Positions 52,764-63,879 of a stretch of 64,000 nt of DNA are shown piece after piece. Made by a program: the position numbers and the translations under genes. This stretch comes from Liolophura sinensis (lineage: Eukaryota; Mollusca; Polyplacophora; Chitonida; Chitonidae): the NCBI RefSeq assembly GCF_032854445.1, contig NC_088298.1, positions 4,958,160-5,022,159 of the forward strand, written 5' to 3'. Positions within the stretch are counted from its first letter, which is position 1. Every line of letters starts with the position of its first letter. Under the pieces are notes generated by a model that did no database searches, was not told the DNA's origin, and was given only the letters and a program-made list of their open reading frames with translations.

Positions 52764-53086
52764 GAGGTTACTGGATCCACGCAGGTTGGGTCATACCAAC
52801 GACTTTAAACATGGTACTTGTTTTGATGCCTTGCTTGGCGCTCAGCACTGTAAGGAAACGGGACTGGTTGGCCTGGTGTCAGTAAGATGCTTCTGGGTGG
52901 GGTGTTATATATGGTGAGCTCGGCGGGGTACTTCAGTGGCGGCAGGAGCACTTTGGCGGGACGGACCCCTCTGCCACATGTAGGATATAGTGCATGTACA
53001 CACACCTAATAACTCCACGTGGTAGTATGAGTGAGAAATTGTTAAGTGCGACGTAAAGCCCCAAGCATATACCTCCATATGTAACA
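52764..53086 (+). mobile_element. SINE family B, body and 3' end
   Basis: It shares GACTTTAAACATGGTACTTG and GTGGCGGCAGGAGCACTTTG with the 46.7-kb copy. It ends GAGAAATTGTTAAGTGCGAC followed by GTAAAGCCCCAAGCATATA. The tRNA-like head is largely lost. Confidence 0.75.
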
Positions 53087-53249
53087 ATTGTAACAATTAC
53101 GATGATTGTCCTCTAGTACAACAGCAATGGCCACTACCGTTATAGTGACATTTTTACTTGACTGTTCACTTATACGATGGCGGTGAGTTTTATGGGTAGT
53201 CCGTTTCTGAAACAGCTGTTTCCACCAATGTTCCTGCAGCAGCCATGGG

Positions 53250-53489
53250 GGCCTCCTTGGCTGAGGGGGTTAGCACGGCGCAATGACCCAGGAGCCACCA
53301 ACCAATGCGGTCGCTCCTGCTGGTTTCCACTCTGGCCGTAAGTGGGAGGGTCTGCGTGCAATCTGCGGATGGTCGTGGGTTTTCCCCGGGCTCTGCCCGG
53401 TTATCTTCCACTATAATGCTGGTCGCCGTCGTGTAAGTGAAATATTCATGAGTAAGGCGTAAAACAGCAAACAAATAAAAAAATAAATG
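53250..53489 (+). mobile_element. SINE family A
   Basis: The head (GCCTCCTTGGCTGAGGGGGT), the AATGCGGTCGCT segment, the body with GGGCTCTGCCCGG, and the core plus tail are all recognisable. A few internal bases after the B-box region are missing. Confidence 0.88.
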
Positions 53490-53502
53490 TAACATCCATA
53501 TT

Positions 53503-53690
53503 GATTACCGCAATGTATAGCAGTAATGATCATTACCGCAAGGCATAGCAGTAATGATCATTACCACAAGGTATAGCAGTAATGATTATTACCGCAAGGC
53601 ATAGCAGTAATGATCATTGCCGCAGTGTACGATAACAATAATGGTTACTCCAGCACAAATTGCAGTAGTGTTTACTACCGCACAGTTAAA
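53503..53690. repeat. 28-bp minisatellite, about 5-6 copies
   Basis: ACCGCAAGGCATAGCAGTAA then TGATCATT recurs, with the last units diverged. Confidence 0.9.
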
Positions 53691-53990
53691 GTACCGATAC
53701 TTGCTGCAATGCGAGAAAAATGTTGACGATTCGGAGTGTGCACCCTCCTAAGAAAATGGTTGCCAACAACAAAAATAGTCGAAAATTAACAATCTCGTGC
53801 ACTCAGTGTATATGAATTTAATTAACAATCTGGTGCATTCAGTACATATGAATGTGCATGCATGTATGTAAATTTAAAACTCGCTGTGTGCGTCTAATGA
53901 CGCAAATTGCCAGGAAATTACGTTGTTTCGGAAATGAGACAACCTTATACTCTTTTTACATGGGCGTTGAAAAAAATTTCTTTCTGTGCA

Positions 53991-53998
53991 TGACGTCA
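53991..53998. promoter_or_regulatory. Perfect CRE palindrome
   Basis: TGACGTCA in non-repeat sequence about 9.8 kb upstream of the KLF6/7 start codon. Motif evidence only. Confidence 0.3.
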
Positions 53999-54524
53999 TA
54001 TTTACACTTGTCTTAGACGGGAAATGATCATATGGTTTCACGTTTATCTTTCGGCCTTGTCTCACGATATCAGGATGCTCCGAGGACAGACTTTGCTGCA
54101 AATAGACGCCATTTCTCCTGAAAATGCACGAGGGTTCTCAAGTGTGTTTCACAAGAGGCTAGGCTTCTGGCATTCAGGGCTAAGAGAGCACAAAATTAAG
54201 TTGCTTCGGTGGAACATATTTATTTACACAAATGTTTTATTAGACTTGTTTTCTCAGAAATATTTTAAATCTGTTCGGTGGGTTTAGCAACCAGGTTGGG
54301 CTTCAGAGTCAATAGCATGGCATTGAAGACATTTTCACCTAGAATATAAACGGTCATGCTAGTGTGGTATTGATCTTTTCTATTGATTAATATATATTCT
54401 TGATAGCTGTCGACTTTCTGTACCGTCCTTTCTTATTCCCCAATCCTGTTACCTCTCAGCAACTGGCATTATCGGACATGCACGTCGACTTATTCCTCAC
54501 AGCGACTGTATTCGACCGTCACCG

Positions 54525-54676
54525 GGGAGGAAACTGATATGGTACTTGATGAACTTCCTCACTTAAAGGCGCAACCGGAACAGCGAGAGCTGGATTCGAA
54601 TCCCCGACCGTATTACATGTATTTAAGGGCCTCGCAGTCGAAGAAAAACATAGGTTTATCCTCTGGGCCACCGAGG
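54525..54676 (-). mobile_element. tRNA-derived SINE, family D, inverted
   Basis: The minus strand reads CCCTCGGTGGCCCAGAGGAT (A-box region), B box GGGGATTCGAATCC, then CTTTAAGTGAGGAAGTTC. A related stretch lies at the right end of the window (63930-64000). Confidence 0.7.
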
Positions 54677-55274
54677 GCTCGATAAATGCATGAAATCCAA
54701 AACACATGCAAGTGAATCTGGGATGTTAATTTGTGCGTTGTGTTAGAAAACGAGGCACTTGAGATATTTCTTAGCTCACGTACATGAGCTGAGAAGGCTA
54801 CGCGCGTAGCATGTAGATTACATTGTGTAAGTGCTTAGGCTATACCGCATTCTGCGTTAATTGATAATTTCATCACGGATTAGCGATATGATAATCTTGT
54901 AATATTCACCGGGAAAACGCCCTGTGTTAATCCGACATTCGCATCGACGCCCTGTATACGTGATATATTCTAAATGGCAAAAGTTATATTAGATTCAACG
55001 TTAAAATGTACTTCAAAAGAAAGGCCTGAACATGTATAGGTCAATGGTGTTTTTCGACATAAGCGTGACGCTCTGCATACTGCTTTTGTTCGGACTGTTA
55101 TTCAACCAAATTTTGTTCCAGAGCAACAGTCGAAAATGTTATAGCCAAGCTTTTCGAAATGTTACTACATTATAGAAAATATAGCTCAAATTGGTGCAAG
55201 ATAAAAACCTTGGGGGTCATAGGTCACGTGACATGGTGTCCATATTGGATTCTTTACACTTGTACTTTTGGCGT

Positions 55275-55488
55275 GGAGGTAACCTCCCACCAAAATGCGG
55301 TCGCGGAGCATGAGTTTATGTCCAACTCATGCTGGTTTCCCCTGGGGAAGGTCTATTAGTAACATGCAGCGGATGGTCGTGGATTTCCCAGGGCTCTGCC
55401 CGGTTTTCTCCCACCTTGATGCTAGGTGCTGTCGTATATAAAATGAAGCACGGCGCAAAACTTCAATCAAATAAATGAATAAATAAAT
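55275..55488 (+). mobile_element. SINE family A, 5'-truncated and diverged
   Basis: It starts near AACCTCCCACCAAAATGCGG and preserves GGGCTCTGCCCGG, the GTCGTATA core (shortened) and an AAATAAAT tail. Confidence 0.85.
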
Positions 55489-56186
55489 CCAACTGAATGG
55501 TGCAATAGAAAACTGTTCTCAATGGCTTGACATTTCTGTTTCAGTAAAATCTTTAAAAGATTATGTTTTTTTTAGAGTGTAATCACCTCGGCCTTTAGCA
55601 GTACACAAAACATTGTTACTAAATTAGCGGTCTCAAGGCCTTCAAACATTGTGCTACTTTAACAGAATCTCTTTGATGTTTTGCCAAACCACTGAAGCGA
55701 TACCCGGTTAATCAAGTGGAAAATTAGATTGTCCTGGTGGGTACTTAAGGCCATAATAGGTGAGAAACTGAACGGATTATAGGTATTACAGTTGAATTTA
55801 AAATGAAAGCATTCAATTTAATCCCTGAAATTAACCATTGTGGTCGATGAGGTGACGATGTGTGAGATTCGAGAACAATTTTAACAATGAAGCGGTGAAC
55901 TTGATCTCAAGTGGCAGTGTTCAAAGGTTGAAGGTTTAATTTATTTATTTTATGTTCAAGATAATGAACTGAAGTTTGTTTTGCTAATTTAAAAGCACAA
56001 AACCGTGCTTCGCCTCTTCTGCAATGAAATAAAATGTGATACATATAACACGTAAACAATACATATATGCGGTACATTTATGCCAAATTTTCAAGAATAA
56101 AATCAGCATAATCGGCAAAATCTCTCAGCATGTCGCTATATATATAAAGCCGTCTGCAATTATTTATCCAAACAGAAACGTAATGG

Positions 56187-56452
56187 GGGCCTCCGCGGCT
56201 CAGTTGGTTAGCGTGCTATAGCGCAGCGTAATGACGCAGGAGTCTCTCACCAATGCGGTCGCTGAGAGTTCAAGTACAGCTCATGCTGGCTTATTCTCCG
56301 GCCTTAAGTGGGAAGGTCTGCCAGTAACCTGCGGGTGGCCGTGGGTTTCTACCGGGTTCTGCCCGGCTTCCTCCCACCATAAGGCTGGCCGCCGTCGTAT
56401 AAGTGAAATGTTCTTAAGTACAACGTAAAACACCAATCAAATAGATATAAAA
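56187..56452 (+). mobile_element. Full-length tRNA-derived SINE (family A), reference copy
   Basis: This 266-bp element has a tRNA-like head: an A box reading GGCTCAGTTGGTTAGCG at 56197-56213 and a B-box-like GAGTTCAAGTAC at 56266-56277. A conserved body follows (GTGGGTTTC, TTCTGCCCGG, TCCTCCCACCATAA), then a 3' core around CGTCGTATAAGTGAAAT and an A/T-rich tail. It is flanked by a perfect 13-bp target-site duplication AGAAACGTAATGG (56174-56186 and 56453-56465), direct evidence of LINE-type retrotransposition. Confidence 0.93.
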
Positions 56453-56682
56453 AGAAACGTAATGGTCAAATCAGTGGTCTTGGTTATCACGTGTATAGTC
56501 ACATTCCACAAAAGTGTTTGCCACTCTATTAGAGTACAAACTGTTAACCAGTTAACGGGTCTGCTTCAAATATTAACTCTTTACATAAACTTTCGATTCA
56601 GGAACTTATATGACGGCGGTTGTGTTTTACGTGGGGCATATCGGAGTGACTTAAATTGAGCTGCCGCGAAACCAGCTAGGAC

Positions 56683-56908
56683 TATATTCAAAAACTTAGT
56701 CTGTTAATTTTAACAGATAGTCTGTTGCCTGAGTAATGCTAAAATATTTAACATAATATCCCGTTAGTTTAATAGATTTTTTATGTTGAATTAATAGAAT
56801 ATGTGTGTTGTATTGAACAGAACAATCTTCTATTAGCAGGATAGATGATAGCATCACTCACACAACAGACTTTCCGTCAAATTCAAAAGATTATTTTTTT
56901 TGAGTGTA
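56683..56908. mobile_element. MITE with long terminal inverted repeats, best copy
   Basis: This 226-bp foldback element's first and last ~65 bp are imperfect inverted repeats, with TATTCAAAAAC/AGTCTGTTGCCTGAG at one end and the inverse of TACACTCAAAA/AGTCTGTTGTGTGAG at the other. TA at both outer ends fits a TA target-site duplication, as in Tc1/mariner-type elements. It has no coding capacity. Confidence 0.75.
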
Positions 56909-56917
56909 CGGGTAGTT

Positions 56918-57000
56918 TCGAACTCGCGAGTCATACGTCGATGGCCTTTTAGTCGCAGCTAGCCAGCGTTTTAACTGTCTGAGCTACCGAGGGCCTGGCT
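56918..57000 (-). mobile_element. tRNA-like SINE head, inverted
   Basis: The minus strand reads GGCCCTCGGTAGCTCAGACA, then a B-box-like GAGTTCGAAAC. It lies 10 bp beyond the MITE at 56683-56908. No tRNA cloverleaf is convincing. Confidence 0.6.
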
Positions 57001-58008
57001 GATTTATACAAGTCGGCATGGAAACTTTCCCACATCTAGGTCGTGGTAGTGGAGATAAATATGGCCATCAGTTAATGGTAATGGCGATTCATATCTAGGA
57101 AAATTAACAATGTTAGTCATTATCTGGTTATTTGTTCCTAGGTCGAAAGGATTAAGCCTAAATTCTTCTGTTGTCTGGTATCACTGGAGCGGTATTCGGG
57201 CTCATCAACTTGTGGTCTAATCTCACATAAAATTGGGTTAATCAATAGGTCGCTTTGAAAGTGCAAGGATTGGAGAGGTAAAGGAGTTGGGTCGGGGGAG
57301 GGGGGGGTGATGACCAGTCAAGGACAAATAACGGAATTAACACAGCTTGGTAATAAACTTTCAGACGTTGAAAAAAAAAACCTTTAATCGTAATACCTGT
57401 AATGAAAAATGTCGACCTGTCTGTATACGCTTCACGATATATTGCTTAGCGCGGGATTTAACACCATTTGCACAAAGGTAACGAAAATGGCGGCTTGGTT
57501 CCGACAAAATTTAAACGTTTTCAAACTTAATCTCTTTGATGCGTGCGATTTACCTGCGGATGGACGATAATCCCGTGAATAGAGCGATCTAAGTGTCCGT
57601 TCCCCTCAGGGGTTGGATGTTTAACGCCGTGTTTTATCAACCCGGATGTAGTTAGGTCCCTAATGGGCGTGGGTATTTAGAGGACAGGACTCGCCCCGAG
57701 GGATTCAGGAGCTGATGACATACGGGGGTTAACAGGTACTTGACGTCGACAGAGAATGTTGATCACATATTACGTAATCTTAATTCCCCTTTGTGTGCCT
57801 ATAGATAGAAAAGGAGGTTTGGTCTGACTGACGTTTTTATGTCACGATCAAGATTCTGTTTCACGGCGTTATGATGGCGATGTGGTTGATGAATGTAAGA
57901 GGAAACGGAACTTGAAATCACTACATCTCGCCAGTTGTTTGATATATCCGCTGACGTGCATAAAAAGGTTGGTCAAAGCCACAAAAGCTTGAGACTCCGG
58001 CGCCACAA

Positions 58009-58127
58009 ATTCTCTCAAAAAATAATCTGTTCAGTTTAACAGAAATTCCGTTGTCTGAGTAGTATTAAATTGTATTCTGTTATTGCAGCAGATTGTCCTG
58101 TTAAATCTAACACATATAGTCTGTTGA
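58009..58127. mobile_element. MITE, diverged copy
   Basis: CTCTCAAAAAATAATCTGTT and CCGTTGTCTGAGTAGTATTA, then GCAGCAGATTGTCCTGTTAA, match the other copies. The right end is eroded next to a SINE fragment. Confidence 0.6.
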
Positions 58128-58148
58128 CTATACATAAACATGATGTTA

Positions 58149-58300
58149 CGGGCTCTGCCCGGTTTCCTTCCACCATAATACTGGCCGCCGTCGTATAAGT
58201 GAAATATTCTTTAGTACGGCGTAAAACACCAATCAAATAAATAAATAAATAAATAAAAAATAAAAAAATAAAAAAATAAATAAATAAATAATAAAAAAAA
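58149..58300 (+). mobile_element. SINE family A, 3' fragment with long A-rich tail
   Basis: Only the last part of the body, the 3' core and an expanded (AAAT)n/A-rich tail are present. It lies directly against the MITE copy at about 58010-58127. Confidence 0.85.
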
Positions 58301-58478
58301 TAAAGATGATGTTAAACTTTTACAGGATGTTACCTTTAAGGTACCTATAATACAGCGTATTATGTTATAATGACAATGCATTCTAGCATACAAGTTTGTA
58401 TTTAGATGGCTTGAAGCCGATTCCAAACACACGACCTCACTGGTCAAGATAACTGTCTGAAGTGATACAGTGCCATCT

Positions 58479-58754
58479 CTGAGGGTCTCCGTGCCAGAGG
58501 TGCTTAGCGTGCCAGCGCGACACATTGGCCCAAGGGCCTCTCTCCAGTGCAATCGCTGTGAGTTGAAGTCCAGGTCATCCTGGATTCATGTCTGCGACCT
58601 ACGTGGGAATTTCCGCCAGCAACGTGCGGATGATCGTAAGTTTCACCCTGGCTCCGCCCGGTTTCCTCCCACCCTAATCCTGGCCGCCGTCGTGTAAGTG
58701 CAATGTCCTTGAGAACGGCGTAAAACACCAATCAAATAAATAAATAAATAAATC
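58479..58754 (+). mobile_element. SINE family A, full-length but diverged
   Basis: It runs from a degenerate tRNA-like head (GTGCCAGAGGTGCTTAGCG) through the conserved CTCCGCCCGGTTTCCTCCC body to the core and an (AAAT)n tail. Its divergence suggests an older copy. Confidence 0.88.
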
Positions 58755-58879
58755 TATATCCCCGGTTTAGTGTGTAGGCCTACGAACCTTCGTCGTGGAA
58801 TTTCTGCAAACTTTCTCACATGTACGACCGGAGAGGAAGCCAAGATGAGCTCGACTTGAACTCACAGGGATCGCATTGG

Positions 58880-59110
58880 TATGTATGCTTGGGGTTTAAT
58901 GCCATACTTCAGTCATATGACGACAAGATCGCGTTTGTGAGAACCTCCTAAGTCTTTGTGCGGCGCTAGCACAATATGAAGCACTCGGCCACGACAGACC
59001 CTGATTTCTTTGTACAGTGTGTATTAGAAAAATACGGTCCCCATTCGGAATATAACATGGTTTGTCTGTTGTTTGAAATATAACCGAGACACACCCTTCA
59101 AACAAACATA
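58880..59110 (-). mobile_element. SINE-like element with the shared 3' tail, inverted
   Basis: It opens TATGCTTGGGGTTTAATGCC and a CTTCAGTCATATGACGAC core in plus orientation, matching the 52.2-kb element. The body differs and is diverged. Confidence 0.55.
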
Positions 59111-59407
59111 GACTGGGTGGAATACCACGTGTGATGTATATATGTGAGTAGATTTGGTCATGTTAATATCTACAACATGATGATGATATCATCATGATGA
59201 TACCCCCCCCCCCCACTTCCCGTTCCCCCCACTCGGACAGGATTTGACAAGGAACAAGGAATCCAGGTCTCGCTGGTTCGGCTGCGGTTTTAAAACAGGA
59301 GATTTATCAGCTATATACCTGGTTGATGGCGGTGATTTTCACCAGGATCTGCGCGATTTAAGAAATGTAATTGACTGGCCACCATATAAAGTGTTGTATA
59401 CCAATCG

Positions 59408-59440
59408 ATAAAATAATAATAATAATAATAATAATAATAG
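59408..59440. repeat. (AAT)n microsatellite
   Basis: About ten AAT/TAA units next to a SINE 3' remnant. Confidence 0.95.
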
Positions 59441-59480
59441 GCTTCAGTGTAGCGTAAAACTCCAGTCAAATAAATACAAA
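59438..59480 (+). mobile_element. SINE family A, short 3' end
   Basis: A core and tail remnant (GTGTAGCGTAAAACTCCAGT then CAAATAAATA) follows an (AAT)n microsatellite. Confidence 0.6.
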
Positions 59481-59964
59481 TGAGAAATGTCTTATCCATT
59501 ATTTTCATTTATCTTCGTTTTGGTAGTTGGCTTTCATCCACAAATGAAAAGTAGCCCCTTGAATTTTTCCACGTATTTCTTTCCGGGCTGGTTTTTGACC
59601 TCTTGCAGGGTGATGTTAATGTGACCTAGTTATTAACTCCCATCTAATCTACTCCAGTACATATGCCCTCTTTACGGTACGAAAAAAAAAACTAGGTCAC
59701 TGCTAAATGAATGTCTCTTTTAAGTAATGTATATGCATGATGTTTCACGGTTTGACAACTTAAAGGAACAAAAGCTTCCCTTGCTTGATATCTCTACACT
59801 TGGGTTTTGTTTTGTGATAAAAAAATATAACTGTGTTTGTCACCTGACTGTCTGCATGTTTTGTGATGTTCGGAAAGAGGGCATTGAGGACATTGCTTTG
59901 CGGGTCGTATATAAGTTGCTAATATTTCAGAATTTACACGAACAGTTATGGAATGAAAGACTAT

Positions 59965-60085
59965 AACTGATTAAAACTGACAAGAAATCCGGATTCCCCG
60001 GGTTACGTGTGACAGTTTGCCAGCTACCACATTGTCGTCGTTGTTGTGGTTTTACTCTTTATGGTGTAGCCTTTTACATTTCCAT
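59965..60085. repeat. Unclassified dispersed repeat G, copy
   Basis: AACTGACAAGAAATCCGGATT, GCCAGCTACCACATTGTCG and GTGGTTTTACTCTTTATG align with the 62.1-kb copy. Confidence 0.55.
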
Positions 60086-60700
60086 GACTAGCTCATGACA
60101 CTGGAAGAAAGTTATCAGGAACGAAGCTGTATAAGGTGTGGAAGTTCTATTTCCTCTTTGCCTATTATGTCACTGTTGCTCCCTGGAGATGTCCAACGCC
60201 TTACTGAAAAGCCGTCAGAATCAATACACTTGGTCAATGTCACCTTGAGGATGTGTGAAGTTACTGCACATGACCGTAGGCAGCGAATGGCGATAATCTG
60301 CTGAGTACAGCGCCGGAAATCAAACATAAAATAAAATCACGTGAAACGGAGGTAGGAATCCTTTGTACGCCGGGCTTTATGCATTATTAAAGATGTATAC
60401 ATGTACGAAACCCAAGAACAACAGAGGCAATCTGTAAGCTTGAGGGTTTTTTGGGGGGATGGAGGAAGGAGGGATGTGAGTAGAAGGCGGTGGGTATCGG
60501 AGCTGGTGAGAAGATAAAGCCCTATAGCTAACAGGTAAAGATACTAATAATATATACGTATATATAAACTGACATCGTATGTTTCTTTAGGGCATATACT
60601 GTCAGCCCTGTTTTCATATTGTGAGACTGCTGGGATCGATTGTAACCTCAGGTGCTCTTCCTAAGTATTTATTTATCTAATTGGTGTTGTACGCCAAGAA

Positions 60701-60950
60701 GGGACCTCCGTTGCTCAGTTGGTTAGCGCGTTAGCCCAGCGTATTGACCCAGAATTCTCTCACCAGCGCGGTCGTTGTGAGTTCAAGTCCAGCCTATGCT
60801 GGCTTCCTTTCCGGCCACACGTGGGAAGGTCTGCTTGCAACCTGCCGATGGTCATGGGTTTCCCCCGGGTTCTGCCCGGTTCCCTCCCACCATTATGCTT
60901 GCTGCATTCTTGAGTGTGGCGTAAAACACCAATAAAATAAATCAAATAAA
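60701..60950 (+). mobile_element. SINE family A, near full length
   Basis: A tRNA-like head (GCTCAGTTGGTTAGCGCG), body and (AAAT)n tail are all present. The flanks are a 14-bp direct repeat with one mismatch (60687-60700 and 60951-60964). The left flank is itself the end of an inverted SINE tail (ATTGGTGTTGTACGCC), so this copy inserted into an older fragment. Part of the body near 60900 is deleted. Confidence 0.9.
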
Positions 60951-61019
60951 TTGTATGCCAAGAAAAGCTTCCACGTGCTGGGATCGAACCCGTGACCTCA
61001 ATGGGCTAATGGAAGACAG

Positions 61020-61400
61020 GAAGAGGGCATTAGAAGCCATTATTCCGTTCAGTAGAATCCATTACACCCTTCATCAAAAGCCATTATTCATTTCAATAGA
61101 AACCATTATTTCATTCGGCAGATGTCAATATTCCGTTGATCAGAAGCCACTATTACGGTGGACAGAAACCATTATGCTTTTAGGTAGAGACCATTGCTTT
61201 ATATGGCAGATTTTATTGTTCCGTTCGACAGAAGCAATTGTTCTGTTCGACAAGCCATTAATCTCTTCTACGGAAGCTATTACTATGTTCTGCACAACCC
61301 ATTACTCTGTTGAAGGCATTATTCCGTTCCATAGAATCTTCGGCAAGAGTCATTATTTCATTCGACAAAGCCATTATTTAGTTGACCAGAAGACATTGCT
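61020..61400. repeat. Degenerate ~24-30 bp repeat
   Basis: Phrases such as CCATTATTCCGTTC, GACAGAAGC and CATTATTTCATTCG recur irregularly. They create a 163-codon open frame (60955-61446) that does not look like a real protein. Confidence 0.7.
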
Positions 61401-62104
61401 CTGTTCGAGCCAACAGCATGCGCCCTGTCTCCCTCCGCAAGGATAGGCAGTCTCTGATTAACGACAGCAAATATGTACCAATAAATTAAACTGAAGATAA
61501 AATGAGCAACGTGAACATGCGTATGTGGCGTATAAATTTGTTTCTTTCTTTCTTTGGAAATTGATGTTCCTTATTCAAGTGTTATCACGATGACGCCTCC
61601 TCAGCTTACAACCTAATGTCGATATATGTGTAGTGCTACCTCACCGCAATGCCATGCTGAAGACACCTGGCGTCTTTCAAATGTAACAGGCTGCAGCATA
61701 AAGTAAAACTAGAGCAGCGAGATAACTGGCAAATGGCCACATGCACGTGGCCGATAGATTGCAGCCTCTTGCAAGTTTACTTCAATTAAGGTTTTTATTC
61801 TAGCTGTTCAAGTAAATTATTTCATAGCAAGAATGTTTTGTATTCTAACTGTTCGTGAATGTCACAGTGCATAACTGTTCGTGAAAGTCACAGTGCACAG
61901 ACGAACAAATGGGTGAAGTAGAAAACCTGTGTGACCTTTGCCCTAATGCTAAGCACAAATCAGACATGCGCGCTAACCAGACTGTAAAATGTTGTAGTCT
62001 CATAGATACAAGCATGACTCTGCAGATGGACGTGGTGCTTGGGGACGTGCTACTTAAGGATATTTAGGCATTTACACGAAGAATAAGAACACAACCTCAA
62101 CTGA

Positions 62105-62225
62105 GCTAAACTGACAAGAGGCCGTATTTCACCGGTAATACATGTGGCCAATGTGCCAACTACAACACTGTCGCCTCTGCTCTGGTTTTACCCTACATGC
62201 AGTCGTCTTTTATGTTACGAATCCG
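62105..62225. repeat. Unclassified dispersed repeat G
   Basis: CTGACAAGAGGCCGTATTTC, CAACACTGTCGCCTCTGCTC and a GTCTTTTATGTTAC end are shared with 59965-60085 and 62395-62530. The type is unknown; it may be the body of a SINE. Confidence 0.6.
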
Positions 62226-62394
62226 GACGAATTACTGTTACTGCCTTAGCCATGGCACTAGGGATCGTGGAAGCTGCGACTTTTTAGATGAATATATGAC
62301 CAACCTAATAAATAAATAAATAAATACATAAATACATAAATACTTTAAAATACATGAACAGTTGGAATAAAACTCTAATAGAGGCGAATACACA

Positions 62395-62530
62395 TGTTTC
62401 TGGATTTCACCGGTGGGCATATGTGCGGCCATATACCATCTATCACAATGTCCTCGCTTCTCAGATTTTAGTCGCTATACTATATGGTCTGGTTTCACTA
62501 TCTATGCTGTAGTCTTTTCAAATTTTATTA
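62395..62530. repeat. Unclassified dispersed repeat G, copy
   Basis: GGATTTCACCGGTGGGCATA, ATCACAATGTCCTCGCTTCT and CTGTAGTCTTTTCAAATTTT align with the 62.1-kb copy. Confidence 0.55.
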
Positions 62531-62750
62531 TTTTTTTTGATTAATCCTACATACTCAGTTCCTCACGACAGTCAGGTTCGTCGGTTAAGAAAACTGCAGA
62601 GTGCGAAGGAACAGTGCAATCGCCCTTTAGCTGTTCCCTGACAAACCTCCAGGTTTAAAGCCGCCGTCAAATCTGCCACCGCTGGATCTGAACCTGTGCC
62701 CATTGCTATGCTTTTCCCGAATGATCCCAAATAGCAAGGACCAAATAGAA

Positions 62751-63013
62751 TTTATTTATGTGATAAGTGCTTCATGCCGTACTCAAGAATGCTTCACTTA
62801 TACGAAGGTGAACTCCATTATATGGTGGGAGGAAACCAGGCAGAGCCCGGGGGAAAGCCACGGCCGTCCGCATGTTGCTGGTAGACCTTACCACGTGTAC
62901 GACCAGATGCGAAGCCAACATGAGCCGCGCTTGATCTCGGGGACCGCATTGGTGACAGACTTCTGAGTCAATGTACTGCACTAGCACGCTAACTACTAGG
63001 CTTCCGAGGCCTT
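62751..63013 (-). mobile_element. SINE family A, inverted copy
   Basis: Read on the minus strand it runs from GGCCTCGGAAGCCTAGTAG through the B-box region and body to a tail ending near 62751. The order of conserved blocks matches the 56.2-kb copy. Confidence 0.85.
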
Positions 63014-63496
63014 CTATATGGACATCAATAAGATTTGTTTATTTATTTACATTATTTGTAGATTTTTTTCATTAATGAAGTAACGGCGAGGTCGTCTTAA
63101 ATACTGTCATTGTCAAATAAAAAATGATATCAACTGCTTTAATGATTAAATATGCATGCGAAACGAGCTAAACATGTGGAATAAATCCGATTATTGACAT
63201 TAATCTGAACAACACTGAGTTGATAAGAAGATTGATTAAGCTATATGAGAAACTTAATCCGTGGAAGGAGATCGTCTGTTCTCATTATCAGCAGATTTAT
63301 AGAAACCTTGGATTAAACTCCACCCACCCAAAAAACCCCCAAAGCAACCCAGCAATGAACAACAGAAGTTGTTATCCAGGAAAAATAGTCTCCGTAAAAC
63401 CAAATTAATCCCCGAATTTCTGGAACCCTTTCAGTATGGTGAAGACAACAAAACTCAATTCAACAAGGAGATTGGTTACACCGACCGACAAAATTC

Positions 63497-63499
<3 letters not shown>

Positions 63500-63576
<77 letters not shown>
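63500..63576. repeat. (TA)n microsatellite, ~76 bp
   Basis: An uninterrupted TA dinucleotide run; the Ile-Tyr frames over it are artefacts. Confidence 0.98.
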
Positions 63577-63579
<3 letters not shown>

Positions 63580-63720
63580 ATATACACACATATATTTTGC
63601 TTGGTTAAAATATATCATATCAGTTTAAACAGTGTATACCTTTTTGTTTCGTGATGTTACTTGCATGTGTAAGGCATTGCAGTTTAAAGTAAGCAAACCC
63701 TTTTAGAACTGAAGACTACG

Positions 63721-63836
63721 AGTGGTCGTGGGTTTCCTCAGAGCGTTGCCAGGTTTCTTTCCACCAAAACGCTGGGCCCCGTCGTAGAAATCAAATATTT
63801 TTGAATACGGCGTAAAACACCAAACAAATAAATAAA
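63721..63836 (+). mobile_element. SINE family A, 3' fragment
   Basis: It preserves GTGGTCGTGGGTTTCC, a diverged body, and the core ending GGCGTAAAACACCAAACAAA with a short tail. Confidence 0.8.
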
Positions 63837-63879
63837 ACTGAACATATTTTTATCTACACTAAACGACAGCCAGGTTTAT

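Noticed and set aside
60955-61446. 163-codon plus-strand frame, the longest outside the KLF gene
   Set aside because: It is produced by a degenerate ~24-30 bp repeat and starts in SINE-flank sequence. Irregular residue repeats and no recognisable domain.
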